From contig JAHLWH010000033.1 in NCBI GenBank assembly GCA_019058015.1, positions 1 through 53,586 of the forward strand: a stretch of DNA of 53,586 nt, in the 5' to 3' direction. Below, in pieces: positions 10,155-19,266 of the stretch. Position 1 is the stretch's first letter. The number at the start of each line of letters is the position of its first letter. The position numbers and the translations under genes are program-made. This DNA comes from Promethearchaeota archaeon. Lineage in GTDB: Archaea > Asgardarchaeota > Lokiarchaeia > Sigyniarchaeales > SOKP01. The notes below the pieces were generated by a model. It ran no database searches and had not been told where the DNA came from. It worked only from the letters and a program-made list of their open reading frames with translations.

Positions 10155-12932
10155 ATGAGAAGTATTGTGAAAAGTAAGAAAGAAAAAATACATTTAAAAA
10201 TTAAGCTTGATAGACTTTTAGATGCATTTCTTTATAGAAAAGGCTGGAGGAAATCTTGGGATCGAAGATTTCGAAATTTATATTGGTATTATCGAACACC
10301 TTTAATCTTAAAATTTTTTGAAAAAATATTTCATTATGATATTAATGAATTTAATCTTTACGCTTTAGGACAATCACATCTTGATGCATGTTGGAAATGG
10401 ACTAAGCTTTCCTCAATTCGACGTGCAATTTTAACTTTTGAGAGGGCAATAAAAAATTTAAAGAAATATCCTCACTTTATTTTCAGTCAAACTTCACCAC
10501 AATATTTTGACTGGATAAAGAAATTAAGACCTAAATTATTTAAAGAATTAAAAAGGTTTGCAGAACAAGGAAAGTTTGAATTAATTGGTGGAATGTGGAT
10601 TGAACCAGATACAAATCTACCTTCTGGAGAATCGCTTGTACGGCAGAGATTCTATGGGCAATTATTTTATTTAGAAAATTTTGGAAAGTTGAGTAAAGTA
10701 GCGGCGTTGCCTGATACTTTTGGTTTTTCTGGAAATTTACCGCAAATTTTAACTAAATCGGGAGCAGAATATTTTTGGACTACAAAGATAACTTGGAATG
10801 ATTTTAATAGATTTCCTTTTACTAACTTTTTTTGGCAAGGAATTGATGGAAGCTCAATCTTTACTCATTGTTTTGTTTATAATATTTCAGTTTTATGGCA
10901 TCTTTCAAAATACAAGGAATTAGCTAAACTTCCAAAGAAATCAGGTATAATTTTCAATTCAACTATGAATTTAAATGAAATTAATACTGATTTCCAAGAG
11001 AATTGTGCAAAAACATGCGGGATTTTTTATGGATTTGGAGATGGAGCAATGGGTCCTTTTGAAGAGGAAATTACATTATATTCAGAGATTGGTAGATTGG
11101 GATTATTAAAATTTACAACAATTGAAAATTTTTTTAAGATTTTGAAAAAAGAATGCAATGAATTAATCCCAATATGGAATGATGAGTTATATCTTGAAAA
11201 TCATCGGGCATGCTATACAAGTCAATCAAATATTAAAAAATTAAATCGATTAGCAGAAATTAATTTAAGAAATTTTGAAATATTAAATACCTTTTTTACT
11301 CTACTTTCTAAAACATATGAATACCCAAGGAGAAAAAGTGAAAATTTATGGAAAATAGTTCTATTCAATCAATTTCATGATATTTTACCGGGATCAAGTA
11401 TTCAAGATGTTTATTATGAACAAGAACCAGAATTACACAATGTTATTCATGACACAAAATATTCCTCAAAAATGATAATCCAAATGATCTCTGTTGCACT
11501 TATCAATGATAAATCAATATTAGACGATAATAAATTTCTAATTTTTAATCCTTTAAGTTGGACAAGAGACGGGACAATTAAAATTGAAAATGGAAAAAAA
11601 TATATTGAATACCAAGTAAAAAGGATCCCTGCATTATCTTTTAAAATAGTAGATATATCATTCTTAAAAAATGAAATTAAGCAAAATAATGAGAGTCTAA
11701 TTGCAATAGAAACTAAAAAACAAATTATTTTGGAAAATAAGAAAATTAAGTTTGCTATAGATAAAAATTCAGGAAAGATTTCATCATTAGTTTCAAAAAT
11801 ATTTAAAAAAGAGTTCATACGCTTGGGAGATGGAATTGGTTTTCATGTTTTTCACAATAAACCTCAAAAAAAATATTGTGTTTGGAATTTCGATAAGAAG
11901 TATTCACGTCATCCAATAAAACTCGGTGGAGTCAAAGGTTTAAGAGTAATAAAGGAAAACAACAATAAAATTATGGTTAAACTTATATTTGTATTTAAAA
12001 ATTCTGAAATTATTCAATATATTATTTTGCATGCAGAAGCAGATTATATTGAATTTCGAACTGAAATGGAAATATTTGATAAAAATATGCTTTTTAAAAT
12101 AAGATTTCCATTTGACTTAAACACGAATGAATTAATTACTGAAATTCCATATGGTGCATTAAAAAGAAAAATTATTCCTAAAACAGAATTTGAAAAAGCT
12201 AAATGGGAGTTTCCTGCACAAAAATGGGTATCCATTTCAAATCAAAATTGCGGTATAGTATTAGTAAATGATAGTAAATACGGATTCAATTCTACGAAAA
12301 AAGGTTTATATATGACTTTATTAAATACACCTCATTACCCAACCGATCCATTTTTTTCTTATATTAAACGAGTTCCGAGAAAAGAAAGAAAGAAATATAT
12401 TGATCAAGGACATCATATTATAAATTATGCATTGAAAATTTTTGAAAGTAATTGGGTAAAAGCAGAAGTTTGGAAATTTGGTTATGAATTTAATTACCCT
12501 CTATTATTTGAGAAGATTAAAAAAGACTATGATAATCAAAGAGTTATTGAAAAATGTTTAGATACAGAAACTAGACGAGATATAATCAAATTTATTCAAA
12601 AAGAAAATTCTTTAATTGAAATAAGTGAGCCAAATATAATATTAGAGGTTATAAAACCTCATGAAACAATTCCAATGGGAAAATTTGGTCAAAAAATTTT
12701 TCAAAAAGATATCAAAGAAGGATTGATTTTAAGGTTATACGAGACTGTAGGCAAAATAACAAGCTGTCGTATTAAATTTAATGATTTTTTTAAATTAAAA
12801 GCAGTCTTTGAAATGGATTTACTTGAACTTGATATATTTAATAAAATTATTATTAAGATTAAAGATAATTGTGAATTTAATGTTAATTTTACTCCTTTTG
12901 AGATTAAAACACTTCATATAAAATTAAATTAA
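10155..12932 (+). CDS. glycoside hydrolase family 38 alpha-mannosidase
   Basis: A 925-residue enzyme with the GH38 layout. The catalytic domain starts at about residue 65 with the zinc-binding GQSHLDACW (H75, D77); then MWIEPDTNLPSGESLVRQ (about 148-164) and the nucleophile segment LPDTFGFSGNLPQ (D187). A helical middle domain carries a further zinc-site His in FNQFHDILPGS (H408), and a C-terminal beta-rich region makes up the rest. It should hydrolyse terminal alpha-mannosyl residues. No signal peptide is evident, so it is probably cytosolic and would act on imported oligosaccharides or on the cell's own glycans. An MFS transporter follows 133 bp downstream on the same strand; a PfkB kinase is divergent. 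Confidence 0.92.
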   Translation: MRSIVKSKKEKIHLKIKLDRLLDAFLYRKGWRKSWDRRFRNLYWYYRTPLILKFFEKIFHYDINEFNLYALGQSHLDACWKWTKLSSIRRAILTFERAIKNLKKYPHFIFSQTSPQYFDWIKKLRPKLFKELKRFAEQGKFELIGGMWIEPDTNLPSGESLVRQRFYGQLFYLENFGKLSKVAALPDTFGFSGNLPQILTKSGAEYFWTTKITWNDFNRFPFTNFFWQGIDGSSIFTHCFVYNISVLWHLSKYKELAKLPKKSGIIFNSTMNLNEINTDFQENCAKTCGIFYGFGDGAMGPFEEEITLYSEIGRLGLLKFTTIENFFKILKKECNELIPIWNDELYLENHRACYTSQSNIKKLNRLAEINLRNFEILNTFFTLLSKTYEYPRRKSENLWKIVLFNQFHDILPGSSIQDVYYEQEPELHNVIHDTKYSSKMIIQMISVALINDKSILDDNKFLIFNPLSWTRDGTIKIENGKKYIEYQVKRIPALSFKIVDISFLKNEIKQNNESLIAIETKKQIILENKKIKFAIDKNSGKISSLVSKIFKKEFIRLGDGIGFHVFHNKPQKKYCVWNFDKKYSRHPIKLGGVKGLRVIKENNNKIMVKLIFVFKNSEIIQYIILHAEADYIEFRTEMEIFDKNMLFKIRFPFDLNTNELITEIPYGALKRKIIPKTEFEKAKWEFPAQKWVSISNQNCGIVLVNDSKYGFNSTKKGLYMTLLNTPHYPTDPFFSYIKRVPRKERKKYIDQGHHIINYALKIFESNWVKAEVWKFGYEFNYPLLFEKIKKDYDNQRVIEKCLDTETRRDIIKFIQKENSLIEISEPNIILEVIKPHETIPMGKFGQKIFQKDIKEGLILRLYETVGKITSCRIKFNDFFKLKAVFEMDLLELDIFNKIIIKIKDNCEFNVNFTPFEIKTLHIKLN

Positions 12933-13065
12933 GAATTTTAAATCAAATTGGTTAATTTTTTTAAATATTCAAAATTTTTACAAACTATTATTTAATAAAT
13001 AAAGCATATGAAAAACTGCTAAAAAATTCTATAAATTTATTTTTAGGATCATTAGGTATTAAAAG

Positions 13066-14349
13066 ATGAATGAATCAAAATCAGCAAAAATTTCTTCTAA
13101 GATAAAATGGGCTATTATTCTTCTAAGTCTTGCAGGTCAACTCGCGTGGGCTGTAGAAAATCAATATTTTAATCTTTTTATATATAATGAGATTGCCCCA
13201 GTGCCTTTTTATATCTCATTATTAGTTGCAATAACCGCAATTATCTCCACATTAACAGCAATTTTTATGGGTGCCTTTAGTGACGTAAAGGGAAAAAGAA
13301 GAATTTTTTTATTAGTCGGTTACTCATTATGGGCGATTACTACTGCGATGTTTCCACTTGCTGGTCTATTTCAGCCTGTCGTGCTTGCGGTTACTATTGC
13401 AATTTTATTTGATTGCATAATGACCTTTTTTGGCGCAACAGCCAATGATGCAGCGTTTAATGCATATGTAACAGATGTTACAACACTCGAAAATCGAGGT
13501 CAAATCGGGTCAATCCTAGAAATTATGTTTCTTATTGCCACTTTAATCATTTACGGATTTGCAGGTTTTATCATTGAAAGTGTAGGGTATTATATTTTCT
13601 TCTATATAATCGGTGCTGTTGTCGGCTTAATTGGAATCCCGGGGGCAATTCTAGCAGCAAAGCCTGAAAACTTAAAACCTTCAAAAGCCGGTTGGTGGAA
13701 GACAATTAGAATTACATTTAGTAAGAATGAGCTGAAAAATAATAAAAATTATTTCATTATTTTAATTGCTGTAGCTATATGGGGTATATCGTTTAATATC
13801 TTCTTTCCCTTCTTAATGATTTATTTAGAGCACTATTTAAACATCAGTATAAACATAGCATCAATATTAGTTTTTATAGCACTTTTAACTTCAATTATCG
13901 CAGCATTTCCTATTGGAAAGGCAGTTGATAAGTTAGGTAGGAAAAAGTTAGCAATCGGCTCGGTATGTCTGGAATCTATTTCTTTAATTCTATTTGCATT
14001 AGCCGAAAATATTATTTTCATAGCTATTACTGCCGTTATGTGGGTATTTGGGATGGTTATATTTGATATTGCTTCAAAAACTTGGATTAAAGATCTTTAT
14101 CCTGAAGAGAAACGGGGACAATTCTCCGGCTATTATATTTTATTTAATGTCTTGATTGGAATGACTATTGGTCCATTAATTGGTGGATTTCTTTCTGAGG
14201 AATTTGGAACTCCAATAGTAATCGATGGAATACCCGGTTTCATTCCACCGCCAATTATCTTTATTGTAGGTGGAATTATAATGCTATTTGTATTAGTTCC
14301 TTTAATTCGAGCGAAAGAATTAAAGAAGGAGAATGAAATGGAAAAATAA
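13066..14349 (+). CDS. MFS transporter
   Basis: A 427-residue protein with about 12 membrane helices. The first-half MFS loop is MGAFSDVKGKRRIF, repeated in the second half as GKAVDKLGRKKL. A Trp/Glu-rich first helix (AWAVENQYFNLFIY) resembles sugar/drug MFS carriers of archaea. Downstream of the mannosidase in the same direction, it may import the enzyme's substrate or export a product. It is a different subfamily from the GPH-type transporter at 7527-8849. Substrate not determinable. Confidence 0.8.
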   Translation: MNESKSAKISSKIKWAIILLSLAGQLAWAVENQYFNLFIYNEIAPVPFYISLLVAITAIISTLTAIFMGAFSDVKGKRRIFLLVGYSLWAITTAMFPLAGLFQPVVLAVTIAILFDCIMTFFGATANDAAFNAYVTDVTTLENRGQIGSILEIMFLIATLIIYGFAGFIIESVGYYIFFYIIGAVVGLIGIPGAILAAKPENLKPSKAGWWKTIRITFSKNELKNNKNYFIILIAVAIWGISFNIFFPFLMIYLEHYLNISINIASILVFIALLTSIIAAFPIGKAVDKLGRKKLAIGSVCLESISLILFALAENIIFIAITAVMWVFGMVIFDIASKTWIKDLYPEEKRGQFSGYYILFNVLIGMTIGPLIGGFLSEEFGTPIVIDGIPGFIPPPIIFIVGGIIMLFVLVPLIRAKELKKENEMEK

Positions 14350-14524
14350 TATTTTCAAATGAAAAATCAATGAGTTCTCTCATGGTTGATAAAATCCATT
14401 CTGACCAAATTCTCTTTTCCCTTACTTCAACTTTTTCTTTATATATTTCAAATATGAAAGTTAAATTTAGTTGGTTGTAATTCTTAAAAAGAATTTAAAT
14501 ATTATCTTGTTTTTTTAAAGTTTA

Positions 14525-14878
14525 ATGGCAAACTTCCTAGCTAAAATTAAAAGACCAATTAAAGGATTTCAGTTTGTTTAAAAACATAAGTTAATATCTA
14601 TAATTATTGCCTATTTCATTATTGGGATAATTTATGTTGTAACAGGATTTCTACATAATATTATTATAGGAAAACAAATTGTATTCTCACTTTTAATAAG
14701 TATTCCTTAAGCAGCACCATTTTGGCCTATAATGATTTATACTGACTTTAAACACATAGGCATAATGTTTCAAGATGTTATCACATTAATCTCCGTTGTT
14801 TTATTCGTAATATTTTTTTACATTATTTTCCAATGGTCAAATGAAGAAAAGAGACAATTGAATCATAATAAGAATTGA
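14525..14878 (+). pseudogene. small membrane-protein gene with two in-frame TAA stops
   Basis: One reading frame of 117 codons stays open apart from TAA at 14579-14581 (codon 19) and TAA at 14708-14710 (codon 62). The conceptual product starts MANFLAKIKRPIKGF and has hydrophobic stretches ISIIIAYFIIGIIYVVTGF and LISVVLFVIFFYIIF, an intervening PFWPIMIYTDFKHIG segment and a charged tail ending at TGA. The consistent frame and sensible membrane topology show a former two- or three-helix membrane protein. Both stops are one substitution from Gln (CAA). Decay is the simplest reading; readthrough or sequence error is possible. Confidence 0.6.
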
Positions 14879-15029
14879 AAGTAAGCGAGTTAATTCTTAA
14901 AGAATTTAAAGAGTATAATTATATTTCTTTCACCATATGATAAAACATTTATACTCATTGATTAATACTTCTTTTCGATAAATTAAGGGAATTGTTTTTA
15001 AATTTTCATTATTTCTCTTTAATCATAAA

Positions 15030-15037
15030 TTTAAATA
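15030..15037 (+). promoter_or_regulatory. TATA box of the glycyl radical enzyme gene
   Basis: TTTAAATA centred 28 bases before the ATG at 15062. At the usual archaeal TATA-to-start distance the transcript would begin at or very near the ATG, so the gene is probably leaderless. Confidence 0.45.
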
Positions 15038-15061
15038 AAAATTACTTAAGGAAATAAAAAA

Positions 15062-17566
15062 ATGAGTAAAATTAATGAAAAATTAGAAGTTCAAAAACAA
15101 GAACCAAAGTTTCCCGTCGCGGAATCTCATGATTTATTACCAAGATCAAAATGGCTCAGAGAATATTATTTTAAAGGAGTTGAAAGAGAATGGAATAATG
15201 AATATACACCTTTTACAACTGATACTGACTGGGATATTATTTTTAACGAAGGAAATTTCTATATTGTGCCTGTAATGTACTATTATATAGGTATTAAAGA
15301 TAGAGGACCGTTTGCATCTTCTTTTAGATCTATGGCAATTCTGGTTAAATTGCCTGAAAATTTTTGGAATAAACCTTTACCAGTACGTAGAGCTTTATTT
15401 TTTGAGGAAGTAATGTTAAATTATATTCCACAAGAGATTATTTCGGAAAATGATTTAATCGCAGGAGGGAGATTTCACACTCAATTAAGTAAATGCTTTA
15501 ATGAAAAAGAGGCAAAAATATTTTGGAAAAAAAATATAAGAAATAGAAATGCTGTTTTTAAATTTCATAAAAATGGGTTTGGAAATGTTGGTGCCACCGG
15601 AGGTCATATTATTGCCGATTATGAAACAGTTATTAAGAAGGGATTTAAATACATTTACGAAAATATTAAAAAAAATTATGAAAAATTAAGTAAAAAAGAG
15701 AAAAAAGGCTTTAAAGGACACCAACTTAAAGCAATGATGATCTCTGCAGAAATTCCTAGAAAATTGGCTAAAAAATATGCTGAAGAGTGTAGAAGATTAA
15801 AAAATGAAGCATCAACTCCCGAACGTGCAGAAGAATTTGAACAAATGGCAAAAAATTTGGAAATAGTACCATGGGAGCCTGCTGAAACATTTTGGCAAGG
15901 AGTTCAATCACTGTGGCTTATTCATATGTTAATAATTGCTGAAGAATCCTATCCTGGGCCGGGAGTTTCTTTTGGAAGAACAGATCAACATTTATGGGAT
16001 TTATATAAAAAAGATGTGATTGATGAGAAAAATATTACAAAAGAATTCGCTAAGGAAATCCTTGGTTCATTTTGGTTTCACTGTAATACTGTATATGATG
16101 CCCAAATAAAGATTGGAGGGAATCAAGGTATTTCCTCCGGTTTCGGTCAATTAATGACGTTATCTGGAATGGGATCAAATGGAGAAGATTTAGCAAATGA
16201 GCTTACTTATACAATTTTAGAAGTTATAGATGAGTGGAGCCCAATCTTAGAACCTAAGCCAAATGTTCGTTTACATCGGAATACTCCTGATAAATTACTT
16301 GATATTATTGTTGATATGATTTTCAGAGCACAAGGAGCTCCATACATATTAAATTTTGATGAAAGAAGCATTGCTGGAATGATTGCAGAAGGTATTCCAA
16401 AAGAGGATGCATGGGATTATGCTTGTGTTGGTTGTTTAGAGAATACTATGCAGGGTAATGATCGCTCAGGCACCGTAAATTGTAATCCAAATTTAGCTAA
16501 AAGCATAGAACTCACTCTATGGAATGGTAAAAATATGCCTGACAAAAGTGACACATCAAAATCAAGAGAACAATTTGGTCCAAAAACTGGAGATCCAGAA
16601 AATTTTGAGACATGGGAAGAATTTTGGAACGCATGGGTTGAACAGATGAAATTTATTATAAGATATACAGTTGAAGTAAACAATCTGACCGAAGAACTTC
16701 GCGGAGAATTCCTTCCAACACCATATGTATCAACAATCGTCCGAGGTTGTGCTGAGAATGGATTGGATGTTAGACAAGGTGGTCCCGAGCTAAGATTTAT
16801 AACAATTGAAGGTGTTGGATATGCCACTACAGTAGATTCCTTATTATCAATTAAGAGATACGTTTATGAAGATAAGAAATATACAATTGCTCAAGTTAAA
16901 AAGGCTTTAATGGAAGATTATCAAGGTAAAGAGAATGCTATAATGCGAACCTTATTCAAAAATAAGGCTCCAAAATATGGAGTTGACGACGATGAGTTTG
17001 ATGAGTTAGGTAGGATGGTAATGAAAACATGGTCAGATGAATGCTGGAAATATAAAACTCCAACTAATTTCCAATTCCGTCCTGGAATGCTTTCCTGGAA
17101 CTATTGGGCAGGTGCTGATGCTGCTAATACAATAGCAACTCCAGATGGTAGGAATAAAGGGAGATTTTTATCAAATGCAATTTGTCCTACAAATGGAGCG
17201 GATATAAAAGGTCCAACGGCGGTAACTAATTCGGTAGGAAAAGTTTTAGGAGGCAAAACTGAGGATGGAGAATATATAAATTATTTACCAAATGGATCAA
17301 GTCATATCATATCGTTTAATCCAAGTATGTTACGAGATCCCGAACATATAAATAAATTTAAAGCTTATTTACGGGGATATATCGAAAATGGCGGTACTGC
17401 TTTGCAAATAAATATGATAGATGCTGAAATGTTAATAGATGCTCAAAAACACCCTCAGAATTACAAAAACTTGCTTGTAAGAGTCACAGGTTATAACGCC
17501 TACTTTCATGCGATTGGAAGGGAACTTCAAGATGAGATAATTGCTAGGGAGTCTCATCAAATGTAA
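15062..17566 (+). CDS. glycyl radical enzyme (pyruvate formate-lyase/dehydratase superfamily)
   Basis: An 834-residue oxygen-sensitive radical enzyme. The catalytic loop is DYACVGCLEN, with the thiyl Cys458 and a Glu two residues later (E460). The C-terminal radical site is RVTGYNAYF with Gly810, 25 residues from the end as usual. The C-x-E arrangement is that of the dehydratase/lyase and decarboxylase branches (glycerol or diol dehydratase, CutC, HPAD) rather than true PFL, which has adjacent Cys-Cys. No small subunits like those of benzylsuccinate synthase are nearby. The cognate activase is at 19267-20250, with PNPOx-like and SCP2-like genes in between. Substrate unknown. Confidence 0.9.
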   Translation: MSKINEKLEVQKQEPKFPVAESHDLLPRSKWLREYYFKGVEREWNNEYTPFTTDTDWDIIFNEGNFYIVPVMYYYIGIKDRGPFASSFRSMAILVKLPENFWNKPLPVRRALFFEEVMLNYIPQEIISENDLIAGGRFHTQLSKCFNEKEAKIFWKKNIRNRNAVFKFHKNGFGNVGATGGHIIADYETVIKKGFKYIYENIKKNYEKLSKKEKKGFKGHQLKAMMISAEIPRKLAKKYAEECRRLKNEASTPERAEEFEQMAKNLEIVPWEPAETFWQGVQSLWLIHMLIIAEESYPGPGVSFGRTDQHLWDLYKKDVIDEKNITKEFAKEILGSFWFHCNTVYDAQIKIGGNQGISSGFGQLMTLSGMGSNGEDLANELTYTILEVIDEWSPILEPKPNVRLHRNTPDKLLDIIVDMIFRAQGAPYILNFDERSIAGMIAEGIPKEDAWDYACVGCLENTMQGNDRSGTVNCNPNLAKSIELTLWNGKNMPDKSDTSKSREQFGPKTGDPENFETWEEFWNAWVEQMKFIIRYTVEVNNLTEELRGEFLPTPYVSTIVRGCAENGLDVRQGGPELRFITIEGVGYATTVDSLLSIKRYVYEDKKYTIAQVKKALMEDYQGKENAIMRTLFKNKAPKYGVDDDEFDELGRMVMKTWSDECWKYKTPTNFQFRPGMLSWNYWAGADAANTIATPDGRNKGRFLSNAICPTNGADIKGPTAVTNSVGKVLGGKTEDGEYINYLPNGSSHIISFNPSMLRDPEHINKFKAYLRGYIENGGTALQINMIDAEMLIDAQKHPQNYKNLLVRVTGYNAYFHAIGRELQDEIIARESHQM

Positions 17567-17615
17567 AAACATATGGATTTCGATAAATAAAATAAAAAAA
17601 GAGTTGAAAAATAAA

Positions 17616-18500
17616 ATGATTAAAAAAAAAGGATTAACAGAATGGTATCCGGAATTTTCTAAAGAAGCAATTGTTTTTACAGAACCAGAAATTATGGTAA
17701 AATTAATTTCAACAATTGATCCCCGTGGTTGGCCTCATATAACTCTTATTTCTAGTAATCGAGCAAAAACTAAAAACCAAGTAGTGTGGGGACAATTTAC
17801 TGAAGGATTAAGCAAGAAGTATGTGGAAAAGAATCCAAAACAAGGAATATTTTGGATGACAGCAGAAATGCCATTTAAATTTCTTCAGGCAAAGGTAAAA
17901 TTTAGTCATTGGAAAATAGAAGGAGAAGATATCGAGTATTTTAATAAATTAGATCTTATGCGATATAATCCATATATGAATATTTGGAAAGTTTTTTATA
18001 ACGATGTTATAGCGGTATCTCCAATAAGAAAATTATCCTTACTAGGTGTTATAAAAGGAATTTTATTAGATATGATTGGAAGGGGCGCAACAAAAACTAA
18101 ACTTCCTGAGAAACGATTAAATGTTATTGGGTATAAGCTTTTTAAAGGTGCATTAAATCCTAAATTTATTTCTTATATTGATCCTTCTGATGGGTATCCT
18201 GTTATTATTCCGTGTATTCAATTACAAGCCTCTGATCATAATCGCTTAATCTTTCCACTTACAGTTTTAAAAGAAGATTTAAAGAAAATTCCACCTAATT
18301 CTAAAATCGCTGTTTTTGGAAATAATACAGATTTAGTTAGTCAATTAGTTAATGGAACATTTCTAGGGTTTAAAAAATTTAGGGGAATAAAGTTTGGTGT
18401 AGTTGAAATTGAAGAGATTTATAATAGTTGTCCCCCTTTAATAGGAAAAATATATCCGGAAATAGAAACACGACCTAAAGTTACAAATTTTCAATTATAA
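17616..18500 (+). CDS. double PNPOx-like (FMN-binding split-barrel) protein
   Basis: A 294-residue protein starting at ATG 17616; in-frame codons continue upstream to a TTG inside the preceding gene, which I reject as start. The first half has KLISTIDPRGWPHITLISS followed by a strand VVWGQF, the hallmark of pyridoxamine-phosphate-oxidase-like split barrels. The second half repeats it as FISYIDPSDGYPVIIPCIQL and ends with a matching strand. It therefore seems to be two split-barrel domains in one chain, which would form an internal dimer able to bind FMN or F420-like cofactor. It begins 49 bp after the glycyl radical enzyme and is probably co-transcribed with it. The catalytic role is unknown. 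Confidence 0.7.
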   Translation: MIKKKGLTEWYPEFSKEAIVFTEPEIMVKLISTIDPRGWPHITLISSNRAKTKNQVVWGQFTEGLSKKYVEKNPKQGIFWMTAEMPFKFLQAKVKFSHWKIEGEDIEYFNKLDLMRYNPYMNIWKVFYNDVIAVSPIRKLSLLGVIKGILLDMIGRGATKTKLPEKRLNVIGYKLFKGALNPKFISYIDPSDGYPVIIPCIQLQASDHNRLIFPLTVLKEDLKKIPPNSKIAVFGNNTDLVSQLVNGTFLGFKKFRGIKFGVVEIEEIYNSCPPLIGKIYPEIETRPKVTNFQL

Positions 18501-18503
18501 TTA

Positions 18504-18516
18504 TCTTTTTTTTCCT
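18504..18516 (+). terminator. T-tract after the PNPOx-like gene
   Basis: A run of about nine T shortly after the stop codon, with no obvious hairpin. It is consistent with an archaeal terminator ending the glycyl-radical-enzyme/PNPOx transcript. Confidence 0.35.
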
Positions 18517-18700
18517 TAACTTTAGTATTAATAAAAATATTAACATTTAGAATCTAATTTTTCATTTTTTTAAATAATTAATTGAAGGAAATTGATTTTC
18601 TAAGAGGAATTAAAAAATTCAATATTAAGAGTTTTTGATTTATTATTGGTAAAATTTACTGAATTCTTATAGAAACAATACCTATTTAAATATTAAGCGG

Positions 18701-18710
18701 TTTAAATATA
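18701..18710 (+). promoter_or_regulatory. TATA box of the SCP2 gene
   Basis: TTTAAATATA lies about 65 bases before the ATG at 18770, predicting a leader of roughly 40 nt. That leader contains a GAGGAAA stretch about a dozen bases before the ATG. The rest of 18501-18769 shows no coding signal. Confidence 0.4.
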
Positions 18711-18769
18711 AACTGTTTATTTAAGAAATATTTAAAAATTATAAAAGAAAAAATGAGGAAAAATTTAAA

Positions 18770-19132
18770 ATGTCAAGTGATCAACTCGCATTTTTAGAAA
18801 AAATGAAGAAATTAGCAGAAGAAAATGAGGAATTTAAAGAAGAATTAGAGGATCTTGATGAAATTATTGCTCAAAATATAATTACAGATGTTAATTATAA
18901 GTTCTGGATTAAATTTGGAGGAGGCAAATTTGAGTATGGCGAAGGCGAGATAGAGAATCCTTCATTTACAATGTCTTGCACCGCAGCTATTATGACCGGC
19001 ATGGGCACAGGAGAAGTTGATGGTACTTCAGCCTATATGTCAGGTGATTTAACTATAGAAGGAGATTTGCAAGGTGCAATAGCCTATGGCGAAATTACTG
19101 GAATCGCTAGGGATATTTTAGAAGAAGAATAA
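18770..19132 (+). CDS. SCP2 sterol-carrier-like domain protein
   Basis: A 120-residue stand-alone SCP2 fold. The core runs NYKFWIKFGGGKFEYGEGE, then NPSFTMSCTAAIMTGMGTGE, then SAYMSGDLTIEGDL and an end helix. The family forms a hydrophobic tunnel that binds lipids or acyl-CoA-like molecules. It lies between the glycyl radical enzyme/PNPOx pair and the activase, suggesting that the substrate or product of the pathway is hydrophobic; that is inference. It has its own TATA box and is followed by a strong T-tract, so it appears to be a separate transcript. Confidence 0.85.
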   Translation: MSSDQLAFLEKMKKLAEENEEFKEELEDLDEIIAQNIITDVNYKFWIKFGGGKFEYGEGEIENPSFTMSCTAAIMTGMGTGEVDGTSAYMSGDLTIEGDLQGAIAYGEITGIARDILEEE

Positions 19133-19164
19133 GATAATTCTAAAAAATAAATGATTTATTATAA

Positions 19165-19195
19165 TTTTTTTTTTATTTTTTAATATTTTTTTTTT
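19165..19195 (+). terminator. T-rich terminator after the SCP2 gene
   Basis: Two long T runs separated by a few A bases follow the SCP2 stop by about 35 bases. This is typical of strong archaeal intrinsic termination and separates the SCP2 transcript from the activase gene. Confidence 0.5.
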
Positions 19196-19266
19196 ATAAT
19201 AATTAAACAATCTTTATTTTTATAGCATTTTTCATTATTTATCCATTATAAAATAGTTTTCTTAAA

